A stretch of 46,583 nt of DNA from Clostridia bacterium. GTDB taxonomy: Bacteria > Bacillota > Clostridia > Christensenellales > Aristaeellaceae. Shown here piece by piece: positions 7,955 through 14,687 of this stretch; within the stretch, counting starts at the first letter, position 1, and the number at the start of each line of letters is the position of its first letter. The stretch is taken from positions 1-46,583 of the forward strand of contig JAFTPN010000027.1 in NCBI GenBank assembly GCA_017463245.1, read 5' to 3'. The position numbers were made by a program, and so were the translations under genes. A model generated the notes under the pieces. That model did no database searches. It saw only the letters and a program-made list of their open reading frames with translations, and was not told where the DNA came from.

Positions 7955-9436
7955 TTAATGCAGATCCGTCACCGTGGTGATCAGCTGGTTAGCCTGCACC
8001 GCGCTGGTCTTGCTGCTGGTCACGGTGCCGTTGTATTCACCCGTGCCAGTCACCTCCACCCACAGCGCGAAGCCCACATCCCCGGGCTGCACGGTGTACG
8101 CCTTGGCGGTGCCCACCTGGGTGCCGTCGCCCCGCTTCCACACATAGGTGGCCGTAGCCCCGGTGGGCTGGACGCCCGCAGTGAGCGTCTGCCCCACGGT
8201 GGGGGTGCTGTCGTCGATGGATACGCTGGTCAGCTTGGTGCCGCCGGGCTTGCTGGTGGTGAGGAACTTGTTCATCATGTAGCCTTCGCGGCTGCCGATG
8301 CGCACATAATCCCAGGTGTTGTTATGCCGCAGCACGGTGACCTGCGTCCCCACACCATAGAAGCCGATGGAGGAATACGCCGTGCTGGCGCCGCTGCGCA
8401 GATACACGCCGCCGCCATTGGAGCTGGTGACATAGGCCGTGTAGTTGGTGGCCGTGCCGCTGCTGCTCCCGGTGCTGGGCTTGGTGGTGGTGATGTACTT
8501 GGTCATCATGTAGCCCTTCTGGCCGTTGATGTCCACATAGCTCCAGGTGCTGCCCTTGTCCAGCACGGTGAGCTTGGTGCCCACCGCATAGGAGCCATAG
8601 GAGCTGTAGCGGGTGGACGCACCGGAGCGCAGGTTCACGCTCTTGCCATTGGAGCTGGTGACATAGGCGGTGTAGTCCGTGGTGGTGGAGCCGGAGCTGC
8701 CGGTACTGGGCTTGGTGGTGGTGAGATATTTGCTCATCATATAGCCCTTCACACCATTCACGGTGATGTAGCTCCAGCTGCCGCTGGCACCATGCACCGT
8801 CACCTGGGTGCCCACGGCATAGGAGCCCTTGGAACCATAGCTGGTGCTGGGACCCTGGCGCAGGTTCACGCTCTTGCCATTGCCGCTGGTGACGTAGGCG
8901 GTGTACTCCGGCACGTCGGCATCAGGGGCAGGGCTGACCGCCTTGGTGGTCAGGTATTCGGCCATCATGTAGCCCTTCTGGCCGCCCACGCTGATGTAGT
9001 GCCAGTAGGTGCCCGCATTCAGGATGGTCACCTTGGTGCCCACGCTGTACTGGCGCACCACGCCATAGGAGGTGCCGGGGCCGGTGCGCATGCGCACGCC
9101 CTTGCCGTTCTTGCTGGTCACATAGGCGGTGATATTTTGACTTGTGCCCGTGGAGCTGGAGCCGGTGCCGCTGCTGGACAGGTAACTGCCATACATATAG
9201 CCCACCCGGCCATCCGGGGCTTCCACCTTGTACCAGGCGCCCAGAGCGTCCAGCACGGTGACCTTGGTGCCGGTATAATAGCTGGAGATCGTGTCGCCGT
9301 TAAAAGAAGCGGTCTCCCTCAGGCGCAGCCAGCCGCCCTTCACCGTCAGGGTCAGGGGTGCAGCCTCTGCCTGAGGCGCAGGCACAAGCCCCGCCAGCAA
9401 AATCAGCGCCAGACAGATTGCTACCATGCGTTTCAT
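7955..9436 (-). CDS. secreted protein with five bacterial SH3 repeats
   Basis: 493 aa. Signal peptide residues 1-25 (MKRMVAICLALILLAGLVPA...AEA). Five SH3_3-type repeats of about 75 aa follow, each with a variant of NGKSVNLRSGAST, VGTKVTVL, W.YV and GQKGYMM.KYLTT, separated by Ser/Thr/Gly linkers. The last ~85 residues look like an Ig-like or bacterial cadherin-type domain (TPTVGQTLTAGVQPTGA). No catalytic domain, LPXTG signal or lipobox is present. It is probably a peptidoglycan- or surface-binding secreted protein. GGAGG sits 7 nt before the ATG. It lies 22 nt behind the gene at 9459-10253 and is probably cotranscribed with it. Confidence 0.85.
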   Translation of the reverse strand: MKRMVAICLALILLAGLVPAPQAEAAPLTLTVKGGWLRLRETASFNGDTISSYYTGTKVTVLDALGAWYKVEAPDGRVGYMYGSYLSSSGTGSSSTGTSQNITAYVTSKNGKGVRMRTGPGTSYGVVRQYSVGTKVTILNAGTYWHYISVGGQKGYMMAEYLTTKAVSPAPDADVPEYTAYVTSGNGKSVNLRQGPSTSYGSKGSYAVGTQVTVHGASGSWSYITVNGVKGYMMSKYLTTTKPSTGSSGSTTTDYTAYVTSSNGKSVNLRSGASTRYSSYGSYAVGTKLTVLDKGSTWSYVDINGQKGYMMTKYITTTKPSTGSSSGTATNYTAYVTSSNGGGVYLRSGASTAYSSIGFYGVGTQVTVLRHNNTWDYVRIGSREGYMMNKFLTTSKPGGTKLTSVSIDDSTPTVGQTLTAGVQPTGATATYVWKRGDGTQVGTAKAYTVQPGDVGFALWVEVTGTGEYNGTVTSSKTSAVQANQLITTVTDLH

Positions 9437-9458
9437 GTTCGTTCCTCCATTCCACCCT

Positions 9459-10253
9459 TTACCCCAGACCCATCTCGTCCACGGTAAACGAATGCATCAT
9501 ATAATCGCTGTACAGCGAAAAATCCTTGCTCATACTCTGGTCATAGCGCAGCTCAGCCTGATAGACCCACTCCGGGGTCACGATGAAGAAACGCACCAGC
9601 GTCTCCGCTTCCCCATGGACGATCAGCCGACCCGTGCCTGTAATATCATTCATATTCGTTTCGGCACCGGGAGTTTCCTTCTTTTGGTGCTCCATAAATG
9701 ATTCTGTTGTCCAGCCCGCCTCATTGGCCGTGCATCCGACCCGGAAGGACGCACCCTCCACCTGTCCGGAGAGGCCGTTTTCCTCCACGGTCACCGCATC
9801 TTCACCAAACACAGCGGGGTACAGGATGGAGAAGCCCCTTTCAGGATTCACATACTCCACCATGGCGCTGGTGAAATACTCCTGGGCGGCCTGCTCCATT
9901 TCCAGTTCGGCATCCAGGGAGAAGGAAGTGACCTGCCACGCATCCTTCTCCCAGCGCAGCTCCACCACCGCCCGGCGATCCAGCCATTCCACCTGCGCGT
10001 ATTGCTCCAGGCTGAGCTGCTCCAGCTGTGCATCCGCCAGGTACACATCTCCCAGGATGCGCACCGCCAGGCCATCGTCGCTTTGGTCCACGGCCATGGT
10101 GCGCACGCCGCAGTATCTGCCTTCGCTTTGCCCCATGGCCTGCGCCGCAGCAGCATCCACCAAGGGCAGCGCCGCTTCCAGCACAAATTCTTCTGCCGCC
10201 GCCATTGGCATCAGCAACCACAGCGCCAGCACCAGCGCCAAGAAACGCTTCAT
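9459..10253 (-). CDS. secreted protein of unknown function
   Basis: 264 aa. Clear signal peptide (MKRFLALVLALWLLMPMAAA). The mature part is acidic, has two Cys far apart, and contains a segment near residues 135-145 (YVNPERGFSILYPAVFG) like the start of PsbP/DUF1795-type lipid- or ligand-binding proteins. That resemblance is weak. GGGAGG precedes the ATG. It is followed by the SH3-repeat gene in the same transcription unit, so a role at the cell surface is likely. No enzymatic motif seen. Confidence 0.75.
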   Translation of the reverse strand: MKRFLALVLALWLLMPMAAAEEFVLEAALPLVDAAAAQAMGQSEGRYCGVRTMAVDQSDDGLAVRILGDVYLADAQLEQLSLEQYAQVEWLDRRAVVELRWEKDAWQVTSFSLDAELEMEQAAQEYFTSAMVEYVNPERGFSILYPAVFGEDAVTVEENGLSGQVEGASFRVGCTANEAGWTTESFMEHQKKETPGAETNMNDITGTGRLIVHGEAETLVRFFIVTPEWVYQAELRYDQSMSKDFSLYSDYMMHSFTVDEMGLG

Positions 10254-10328
10254 GGGTGTTTCCTCCCTTGCTTTCGTATCTACTGATCAAACGCAGCATT
10301 TTGGCGTATTCTTCCCAGTCCTTCCTAC

Positions 10329-10357
10329 AATTTACAATAATCACCGCACTTTGGCAA
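10329..10357 (-). promoter_or_regulatory. promoter of the two secreted-protein genes
   Basis: Minus strand TTGCCA (10357-10352), 17-nt spacer, TAAATT (10334-10329). About 55 nt before the ribosome binding site of the 264-aa protein gene. Confidence 0.55.
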
Positions 10358-10427
10358 GAGGGCGTAGTGGTGTGCAGTAAAAAATCGTACGCCTTTTGTT
10401 TAGTAGACCATCATGTTGCGCCGCGTT

Positions 10428-10472
10428 CTCCCTCAGTCGCCTGCGGCGACAGCTCCCTCCCGGAGGGAGCCT
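10428..10472 (-). repeat. palindromic repeat, family A (copy 1)
   Basis: Read on the minus strand: AGGCTCCCTC, a short loop and GAGGGAGCTGTC, then an inner hairpin (GTCGCC/GGCGAC) and CTGAGGGAG. The same pattern recurs at 18601-18648, 18701-18752, 41183-41235 and 46446-46583. This copy follows rpsT and the family B element in the rpsT orientation. No coding capacity. Confidence 0.75.
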
Positions 10473-10484
10473 CAGCTCGGTCGC

Positions 10485-10667
10485 CTCCCCGGGAGGCGTC
10501 GGAGGGTCCGCAGACCCTTCGACTCAATTCGTATCCGCCGGGTTTCCCGGCGGGGCGGGTCGTTTTTCGCTCTGCGAAAAACATTCCTTACAGATTTGGA
10601 CGGCCGGGAGCGCAGCGACCAGTCCAAATCTGCAAAACCTCGTCAAAGTGGCTCCGCCACTTTGACG
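10485..10667. repeat. multi-hairpin intergenic element, family B (copy 1)
   Basis: About 183 bp that align along their whole length, in reverse complement, with 34016-34199. The core GCGGGTCGTTTTTCGC through CAGTCCAAATCTGC (10555-10633) differs at only a few bases. Five successive hairpins are visible: AGGGTC-CGCA-GACCCT (10503-10518), CCGGG-TTT-CCCGG, TTTTTCGC/GCGAAAAA, CAGATTTGGAC/GTCCAAATCTG and CGTCAAAGTGG/CCACTTTGACG (10641-10667). It fills most of the stretch between rpsT and the secreted-protein promoter; no gene is seen in it. Confidence 0.8.
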
Positions 10668-10671
10668 ACGC

Positions 10672-10710
10672 AAAAAGAAAAACCTCTATTCCATTTCTGG
10701 AACGAGGTTT
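10672..10710 (-). terminator. rpsT terminator
   Basis: Minus strand AACCTCGTTCC, loop, GGAATAGAGGTT, then TTTCTTTTT. It lies about 23 nt after the rpsT stop and directly before the family B element. Confidence 0.8.
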
Positions 10711-10732
10711 ATCAAACGCGAAACCGGCAGGC

Positions 10733-10996
10733 TCACACAGCAGCAGCCTTGTTCAGCTGCTTGGCCAGACGGGCCTTCTTGCGATTGGCGGCATTCTTGT
10801 GGATAACGCCCTTAGCGGCGGCCTTATCAATCGCGGAGGTGGTCGCGGTCAACTGCACATTGGCGGTCTGAGGATCAGCCAGGGCGGTCACAAACTTCTT
10901 CACAGCGGTACGCATACCACTCTTCACCATGCGGTTACGCAGGTTCTTCTTCTCGCTGACCTTCACGCGCTTCTTAGCGGACTTAATATTCGGCAC
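10733..10996 (-). CDS. rpsT: 30S ribosomal protein S20
   Basis: 87 aa, the usual S20 size. The N terminus is VPNIKSAKKRVKV with the V being a GTG start (family proteins begin MPNIKSA); AAGGAGG lies 8 nt upstream. Lys/Arg/Ala-rich helices and the pattern KGVIHKNAANRKKARLAKQ near the C terminus are typical. It binds 16S rRNA in the small subunit. It is a single-gene unit with its own promoter (11037-11065) and terminator. The non-ATG start recalls E. coli rpsT, whose weak start is tied to autoregulation. Whether that applies here is unknown. Confidence 0.96.
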   Translation of the reverse strand: MPNIKSAKKRVKVSEKKNLRNRMVKSGMRTAVKKFVTALADPQTANVQLTATTSAIDKAAAKGVIHKNAANRKKARLAKQLNKAAAV

Positions 10997-11036
10997 TCGA
11001 TTCACCTCCTTCAGGTAATTCGGAACATCGCAAGTT

Positions 11037-11065
11037 ATAATACCATGTCCGGCGCAAAAATGCAA
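11037..11065 (-). promoter_or_regulatory. rpsT promoter
   Basis: Minus strand TTGCAT (11065-11060), 17-nt spacer, TATTAT (11042-11037). Confidence 0.78.
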
Positions 11066-11092
11066 GCCTTTTCGCAAACTTTTTTCTGAATT

Positions 11093-11380
11093 TCACCCCT
11101 GATAGCCCATCTGGATCCCCAGGGGCGTCACCTGGGTGTGTCCCCCCTGGCGTTCCACCCGGTAAAAGCCGATCAGGTTCCCCGGTTTGGCCACCTGATA
11201 CACATCCTGCACGTCCCGCACATCCCGCAGTTCAAACCTTACCGAAAGCCCGCAGCCCACCGAAACGCTCCTGGGCGTGGTGATGATGGACGTCGGCACG
11301 CCCGCCCGGCGCAGCGCCCGCTCGAAGTGCATCACCTGCTGGCGCGAGCGGAACGCCGCAATGCCGAATTGCTCTTCCAT
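11093..11380 (-). CDS. DUF3343 protein (putative Se/S carrier-like)
   Basis: 95 aa. AAGGAGG stands before the ATG at 11380. The sequence has the DUF3343 pattern: an N-terminal strand-helix (FGIAAFRSRQQVMHFERALR), GVPTSIITTPRSVSVGCGLS with one Cys, and then VRFELRDV. Proteins of this family often lie next to cysteine desulfurase-like or selenium-metabolism genes and are described as putative sulfur or selenium carriers. Here the gene is divergent from such a desulfurase, 72 nt away, which fits. Its biochemical role is unproven. No selD or other selenium gene is in the window. Confidence 0.7.
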   Translation of the reverse strand: MEEQFGIAAFRSRQQVMHFERALRRAGVPTSIITTPRSVSVGCGLSVRFELRDVRDVQDVYQVAKPGNLIGFYRVERQGGHTQVTPLGIQMGYQG

Positions 11381-11452
11381 GGTTCTACCTCCTTCCCCAC
11401 ACCATACAATAGTCCCAAACCGTGCATTTGGTGCAAAGGAGCTGAAGAAACC

Positions 11453-12589
11453 ATGATCTACCTCGATAACGCCGCCACCAGCTTTCCCAAGCCGCCCCAG
11501 GTGATCCGCGCCGTTTCCGGCGCCATGGAGAAGCTGGGCGGCAATCCCGGCCGGGGCGGTCACCGCCTGGCCTTGCAGGCCGGACGGGTGGTACAAGCCT
11601 GCCGTGAGGAAGCCGCCCGCCTGCTGGGCATGGAGAAGCCAGAGCGCATCGTGTTCACCAAGAACTGCACCGAGGCCATCAACCTGGCCATCAGCGGCGT
11701 GCTGAAGCAGGGGGATGAGGTGCTTTGCTCCCACAGCGAGCATAACGCGGTGATGCGCCTGCTCAAGCGCTACGCCGCCTGGGGGCAGATCGCCCTCAAG
11801 GTGCTGCCGCCGGACGGCATGGGCATCTTGCAGCCCCATATATTGCAGGAACACATCACGCCCCGCACCGCCCTGGTGGTGGTGTGCCACGCCAGCAATG
11901 TCACCGGGGTCATTCAGCCCGTTGCCCGGCTGGGCGCCATCTGCCGGGAAAACGGCGTTCCCCTGCTGGTGGACGCCGCCCAGACCGCCGGTGTGCTGGA
12001 TGTCAGCCCCGAGGCGCTCCGTGCCGACATGGTAGCCATGCCCGGCCACAAGGGGCTGCTTGGGCCTCACGGCACGGGTATTCTGGCGCTGGGCAACCGT
12101 ATCGACCCCGAACCCCTGATGGTGGGCGGCACCGGCAGCGCCTCGGAGAGCATGCTCCAGCCCGACCTGCTGCCCGACCGGTATGAATCCGGTACGCTGA
12201 ACCTGCCGGGCATTGCCGGACTTTTGCAGGGCATCCGCTTTGCCCGGCGCTACCGCAGCGAGATCCACGAATACGAAACGTATCTCAACCAGCGCTTCCG
12301 TCGCCAGGTGGCTGGCCTCCCCGGCCTGCGGCTGCTCCACCACCCTGATGCCGACTGTGTGGGCATCACCAGCTTTGTGGTGGAGGGCATGGACGCCGGG
12401 CAGATCGCCGATGGATTGGACGCCAGCGGCATTGCGGTGCGGGGCGGGCTGCATTGCGCCCCCGCCATGCACACCTGGCTGGGCACGCTGCAAAGCGGCG
12501 CGGTGCGCATCTCACCCGGCATCTACAACACCGAGCAGGAGATCGACGACGCGGCGGCCATATTGGAGAGGATCATCACCAGGAAATAG
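11453..12589 (+). CDS. cysteine desulfurase family protein (aminotransferase class V)
   Basis: 378 aa. MIYLDNAATSFPKP is the classical N terminus. The PLP Lys200 lies in MPGHKGLLGPHG, with VDAAQTAGV upstream. A Cys (Cys335) lies in GGLHCAPAMH, the position of the persulfide-forming residue of the TIGR01977-like branch. AAAGGAG precedes the ATG at 11453; the longer frame to 11138 is antisense to the DUF3343 gene. It should release sulfur (or selenium) from cysteine (selenocysteine) as a protein-bound persulfide. The divergent DUF3343 gene is a plausible acceptor partner. It is not next to iscU/sufU, so this is probably not the main Fe-S enzyme. Confidence 0.88.
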   Translation: MIYLDNAATSFPKPPQVIRAVSGAMEKLGGNPGRGGHRLALQAGRVVQACREEAARLLGMEKPERIVFTKNCTEAINLAISGVLKQGDEVLCSHSEHNAVMRLLKRYAAWGQIALKVLPPDGMGILQPHILQEHITPRTALVVVCHASNVTGVIQPVARLGAICRENGVPLLVDAAQTAGVLDVSPEALRADMVAMPGHKGLLGPHGTGILALGNRIDPEPLMVGGTGSASESMLQPDLLPDRYESGTLNLPGIAGLLQGIRFARRYRSEIHEYETYLNQRFRRQVAGLPGLRLLHHPDADCVGITSFVVEGMDAGQIADGLDASGIAVRGGLHCAPAMHTWLGTLQSGAVRISPGIYNTEQEIDDAAAILERIITRK

Positions 12590-12640
12590 ACAAAGCCACA
12601 ACCTTGTGCTACAATGGGCAAAACGCTGAAGGAGGCACCC

Positions 12641-13135
12641 ATGAAGCAAAAGCTGATTTTCATCACCGGCTCACCCTGCGTGGGCAAAACCACCGTGACC
12701 GACCTGCTGTTCCAGTCCTATGACAACAGCGCTTTTTTCGATGGCGACTGGGCATGGTGTGTGCATCCCTTCTCCGTAACCGACCCTCGCCTGCGCGACG
12801 GGGACAAGGTCATGTCCTTCGCTTTGTCCAACTACCTGCATTCCAAGTTTGATTATGTGTTCTTCTCCTCCGTGGTCATTCTGACCGAGGATGGCATCCG
12901 CGCCAGCATTCTGCGGGACATCACCGCCCAGGATTACCAGCTCATTTCCTTCACCCTGAAGTGTACCGAGGAGACCCTTGCCCAGCGCCACCGCCAGCGC
13001 GGCGACCAGGGCGAGGTGCTGTACCATTGGCTGCGTATGCCGCCCCATCCCGGCGACCACGTCATCTGGACGGATGGCAAGTCTCCCCGGGAGATCGCGA
13101 AGGAAATGCGGGAGATCATTAACCGGTATGATTGA
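12641..13135 (+). CDS. P-loop nucleotide kinase-like protein
   Basis: 164 aa. The N terminus MKQKLIFITGSPCVGKTTVT is a strand followed by Walker A (GSPCVGKTT, residues 10-18). A DGDWAWCVHPF segment at about residues 34-45 resembles the acceptor region of small-molecule kinases, and a basic lid (RHRQRGDQG) comes late. The start is fixed by AAGGAGG; an in-frame ATG 27 nt upstream lacks a site. It resembles shikimate kinase/AAA_33-type single-domain kinases, but the substrate is not identifiable. It stands alone between the desulfurase and the toxin-antitoxin pair. Confidence 0.7.
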   Translation: MKQKLIFITGSPCVGKTTVTDLLFQSYDNSAFFDGDWAWCVHPFSVTDPRLRDGDKVMSFALSNYLHSKFDYVFFSSVVILTEDGIRASILRDITAQDYQLISFTLKCTEETLAQRHRQRGDQGEVLYHWLRMPPHPGDHVIWTDGKSPREIAKEMREIINRYD

Positions 13136-13163
13136 ACGTCACAGGTTCCGCTTTGCGCCCTCC

Positions 13164-13203
13164 AAAATTCACCGTTGAATTTCACGGTGAATTTTGCTAT
13201 ACT
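13164..13203 (+). promoter_or_regulatory. toxin-antitoxin promoter with overlapping operator
   Basis: A perfect 12-bp inverted repeat (AAAATTCACCGT at 13164-13175, ACGGTGAATTTT at 13184-13195) is built around the -35 box TTGAAT (13175-13180). TATACT follows at 13198-13203 after 17 nt. An antitoxin or its complex bound here would block the promoter, the usual autoregulation of such pairs. Confidence 0.8.
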
Positions 13204-13223
13204 AATGACAAGGAGGGATACCC

Positions 13224-13469
13224 ATGACCAACATCGTTCCGATTTCTGATCTCAAGAACTACAGCGAAGTGCTCAGTCATTGCGATCACGGCTCTCCCGT
13301 TTATCTGACAAAGAACGGCCGTGGCCGCTATGTTGTGCAGAGCATGAACGACTATGAGAAACTCCAGGCCACCGTTAAGCTTCTGGCAGAGCTTTCCAAG
13401 GGTGTTGAATCCATCCGTGCTGAGGGCGGGCTGACCATTGATGAAGCCTTTGCCGGGCTGGAGGGATAA
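13224..13469 (+). CDS. antitoxin, Phd/YefM family
   Basis: 81 aa. N-terminal IVPISDLKNYSEVLSHCDHGSPVYLTKNG is the DNA-binding Phd/YefM fold pattern, followed by YVVQSMNDYEKLQ. The C-terminal acidic helix (RAEGGLTIDEAFAGLEG) should wrap the toxin. AAGGAGGG precedes the ATG. It ends 2 nt before the toxin start. It probably represses its own promoter through the palindrome at 13164-13195. Confidence 0.85.
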   Translation: MTNIVPISDLKNYSEVLSHCDHGSPVYLTKNGRGRYVVQSMNDYEKLQATVKLLAELSKGVESIRAEGGLTIDEAFAGLEG

Positions 13470-13471
13470 GT

Positions 13472-13780
13472 ATGGCGCGCATCACTATTTCTAAGGAGGC
13501 ACGCAAAGACCTCGTTGCCATCCAAGAGTACATCAGCAACGAGCTATACAATCCCGATGCTGCGCAGCGCATCATCCGAGAAATCAAGCGCAGTATCCTT
13601 CGTTTGCAAGATTTCCCCGAATGTGGTCGTCCTTTGGACGCATTGCTTTCCGTTCACACCGAATACCGCTATTTGGTTTGCGAAGGCTACTGTATCTTCT
13701 ACTTGGCCAGCAGCCAGGAAGCGCTGGTCGTCCGTATTCTGAATCAACGACAGGACTATATCCGTGCCCTGTTCATGTAA
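13472..13780 (+). CDS. toxin, RelE/ParE family
   Basis: 102 aa. ITISKEARKDLVAIQEYISNEL, RIIREIKRSILRLQDFPECGRP and the late VVRILNQRQDYIRALF match the RelE/ParE fold. Members are either ribosome-dependent mRNA endonucleases or gyrase inhibitors; the sequence alone does not say which. It lies 2 nt after the antitoxin, and its start overlaps the antitoxin's translation zone, so expression is coupled. The stop is 1 nt from the stop of the convergent gene at 13782, with no terminator between. Confidence 0.85.
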   Translation: MARITISKEARKDLVAIQEYISNELYNPDAAQRIIREIKRSILRLQDFPECGRPLDALLSVHTEYRYLVCEGYCIFYLASSQEALVVRILNQRQDYIRALFM

Positions 13781-13781
13781 T

Positions 13782-14606
13782 TCACAGCCTCTCCTCCCCC
13801 TTCCCGCACCGGCACAGCACCGCCAGCAGCATACACACGCCCCCGGGAATGGGATAATACCGCAAGCCTGTCACCAGGTACATCAGCATCAACCCCACGC
13901 CATAGAGCATATAAGTCTTCGCCTTGTCCCGCCGGAGGATGGTCTGCACCACCCCGGTGGCGGCAGGGCGTTTTCTGCGTTTGCCCAGTTGAATCAGCTG
14001 CTCGTCCGTGGCAGGGCTGGCCTGACCCGCCAACGCCAGCAGCATATCCCGCCGGATGATCCTGACCGGGATGCTCCCCTCCGCCGCCCAGGCCTCCACC
14101 TTGGCAGAGCAGCGTCCTGTCACGCAGGCCACGCCCCGTTCCGCACCATGCTTGCGGCAAGCGCGCTGCACCGCGATGATGTTCCCCTGCCCCACCTCAC
14201 CTTCCTCCGGCAGGGAGATGCAGCTCACCAGCAGCCGTTCTTCACCGCTGAAGCAGAGCATCCCCTCCTCCGTGACCCGCTCCATGGTGAGAGGATACCG
14301 CTGCCCCAGGAGAAGCGCCGCTTGGAAATGCGCCTGACGGGCTGGCGCCAGCAGCATTTCCTCCAGCAGCAGCTCCCCACCCAGGCGTCGGCGCAGGGCA
14401 TCCTCCCGCCTGTCCACGGTGTGACGGCGGTAATGGGTCAGCGCCAGCTGCCCCATCATGCCCAGGGAGAGTCCCGCCAGCAGCGCAGGCAGGCTCAGTC
14501 CCCACAGAAAAACGAACCACCCCAGAGCCGCCAGCAGGATCACCAGCCGCAGCCCTGCATTGTCTGCTAGGGTGGAGAGTCGCGCCTTTCTCAAATAGCT
14601 TTGCAA
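13782..14606 (-). CDS. membrane protein with a restriction-endonuclease-like (Mrr-like) domain, unknown function
   Basis: 274 aa from a TTG start at 14606, with GGAGG 7 nt upstream; a longer frame would run into nadD. Two N-terminal membrane segments (residues about 20-55), a soluble middle part, and two C-terminal membrane segments (YMLYGVGLMLMYLVTG and IPGGVCMLLAVLC). The middle part (GEERLLVSCISLPEEGEVGQ to VACVTGRCSAKVEAWAAEGS) resembles the strand-rich core of Mrr-type nuclease-fold proteins, but the catalytic D/E-x-K is not clear. That resemblance is tentative. It is divergent from nadD and convergent with the toxin gene. It may be a fold without nuclease activity. Confidence 0.6.
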   Translation of the reverse strand: MQSYLRKARLSTLADNAGLRLVILLAALGWFVFLWGLSLPALLAGLSLGMMGQLALTHYRRHTVDRREDALRRRLGGELLLEEMLLAPARQAHFQAALLLGQRYPLTMERVTEEGMLCFSGEERLLVSCISLPEEGEVGQGNIIAVQRACRKHGAERGVACVTGRCSAKVEAWAAEGSIPVRIIRRDMLLALAGQASPATDEQLIQLGKRRKRPAATGVVQTILRRDKAKTYMLYGVGLMLMYLVTGLRYYPIPGGVCMLLAVLCRCGKGEERL

Positions 14607-14656
14607 GATATGTCCTCCTTTTGCATTTTCTTCTTTATTGTTTGCCGAAAATCGTT

Positions 14657-14662
14657 TATAAT
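14657..14662 (+). promoter_or_regulatory. -10 box upstream of nadD
   Basis: TATAAT at 14657-14662, 26 nt before the nadD start and just before AAAGGAGG. The -35 region at 14634-14640 is poor (TTTATTG), so the promoter is probable but incomplete. Confidence 0.45.
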
Positions 14663-14687
14663 AAGAGCATTCAAAGGAGGAAGTGCC

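Noticed and set aside
10028-11089. 353-codon plus-strand frame across the rpsT region
   Set aside because: It spans the family A and B repeats and the antisense of rpsT; composition is not protein-like.
11381-11452. Promoters between the DUF3343 and desulfurase genes
   Set aside because: TACAAT at 11405 and a weak TTGCAC-N19-TATTGT on the minus strand are seen, but neither has a good partner box at a normal distance, so they are not listed as features.
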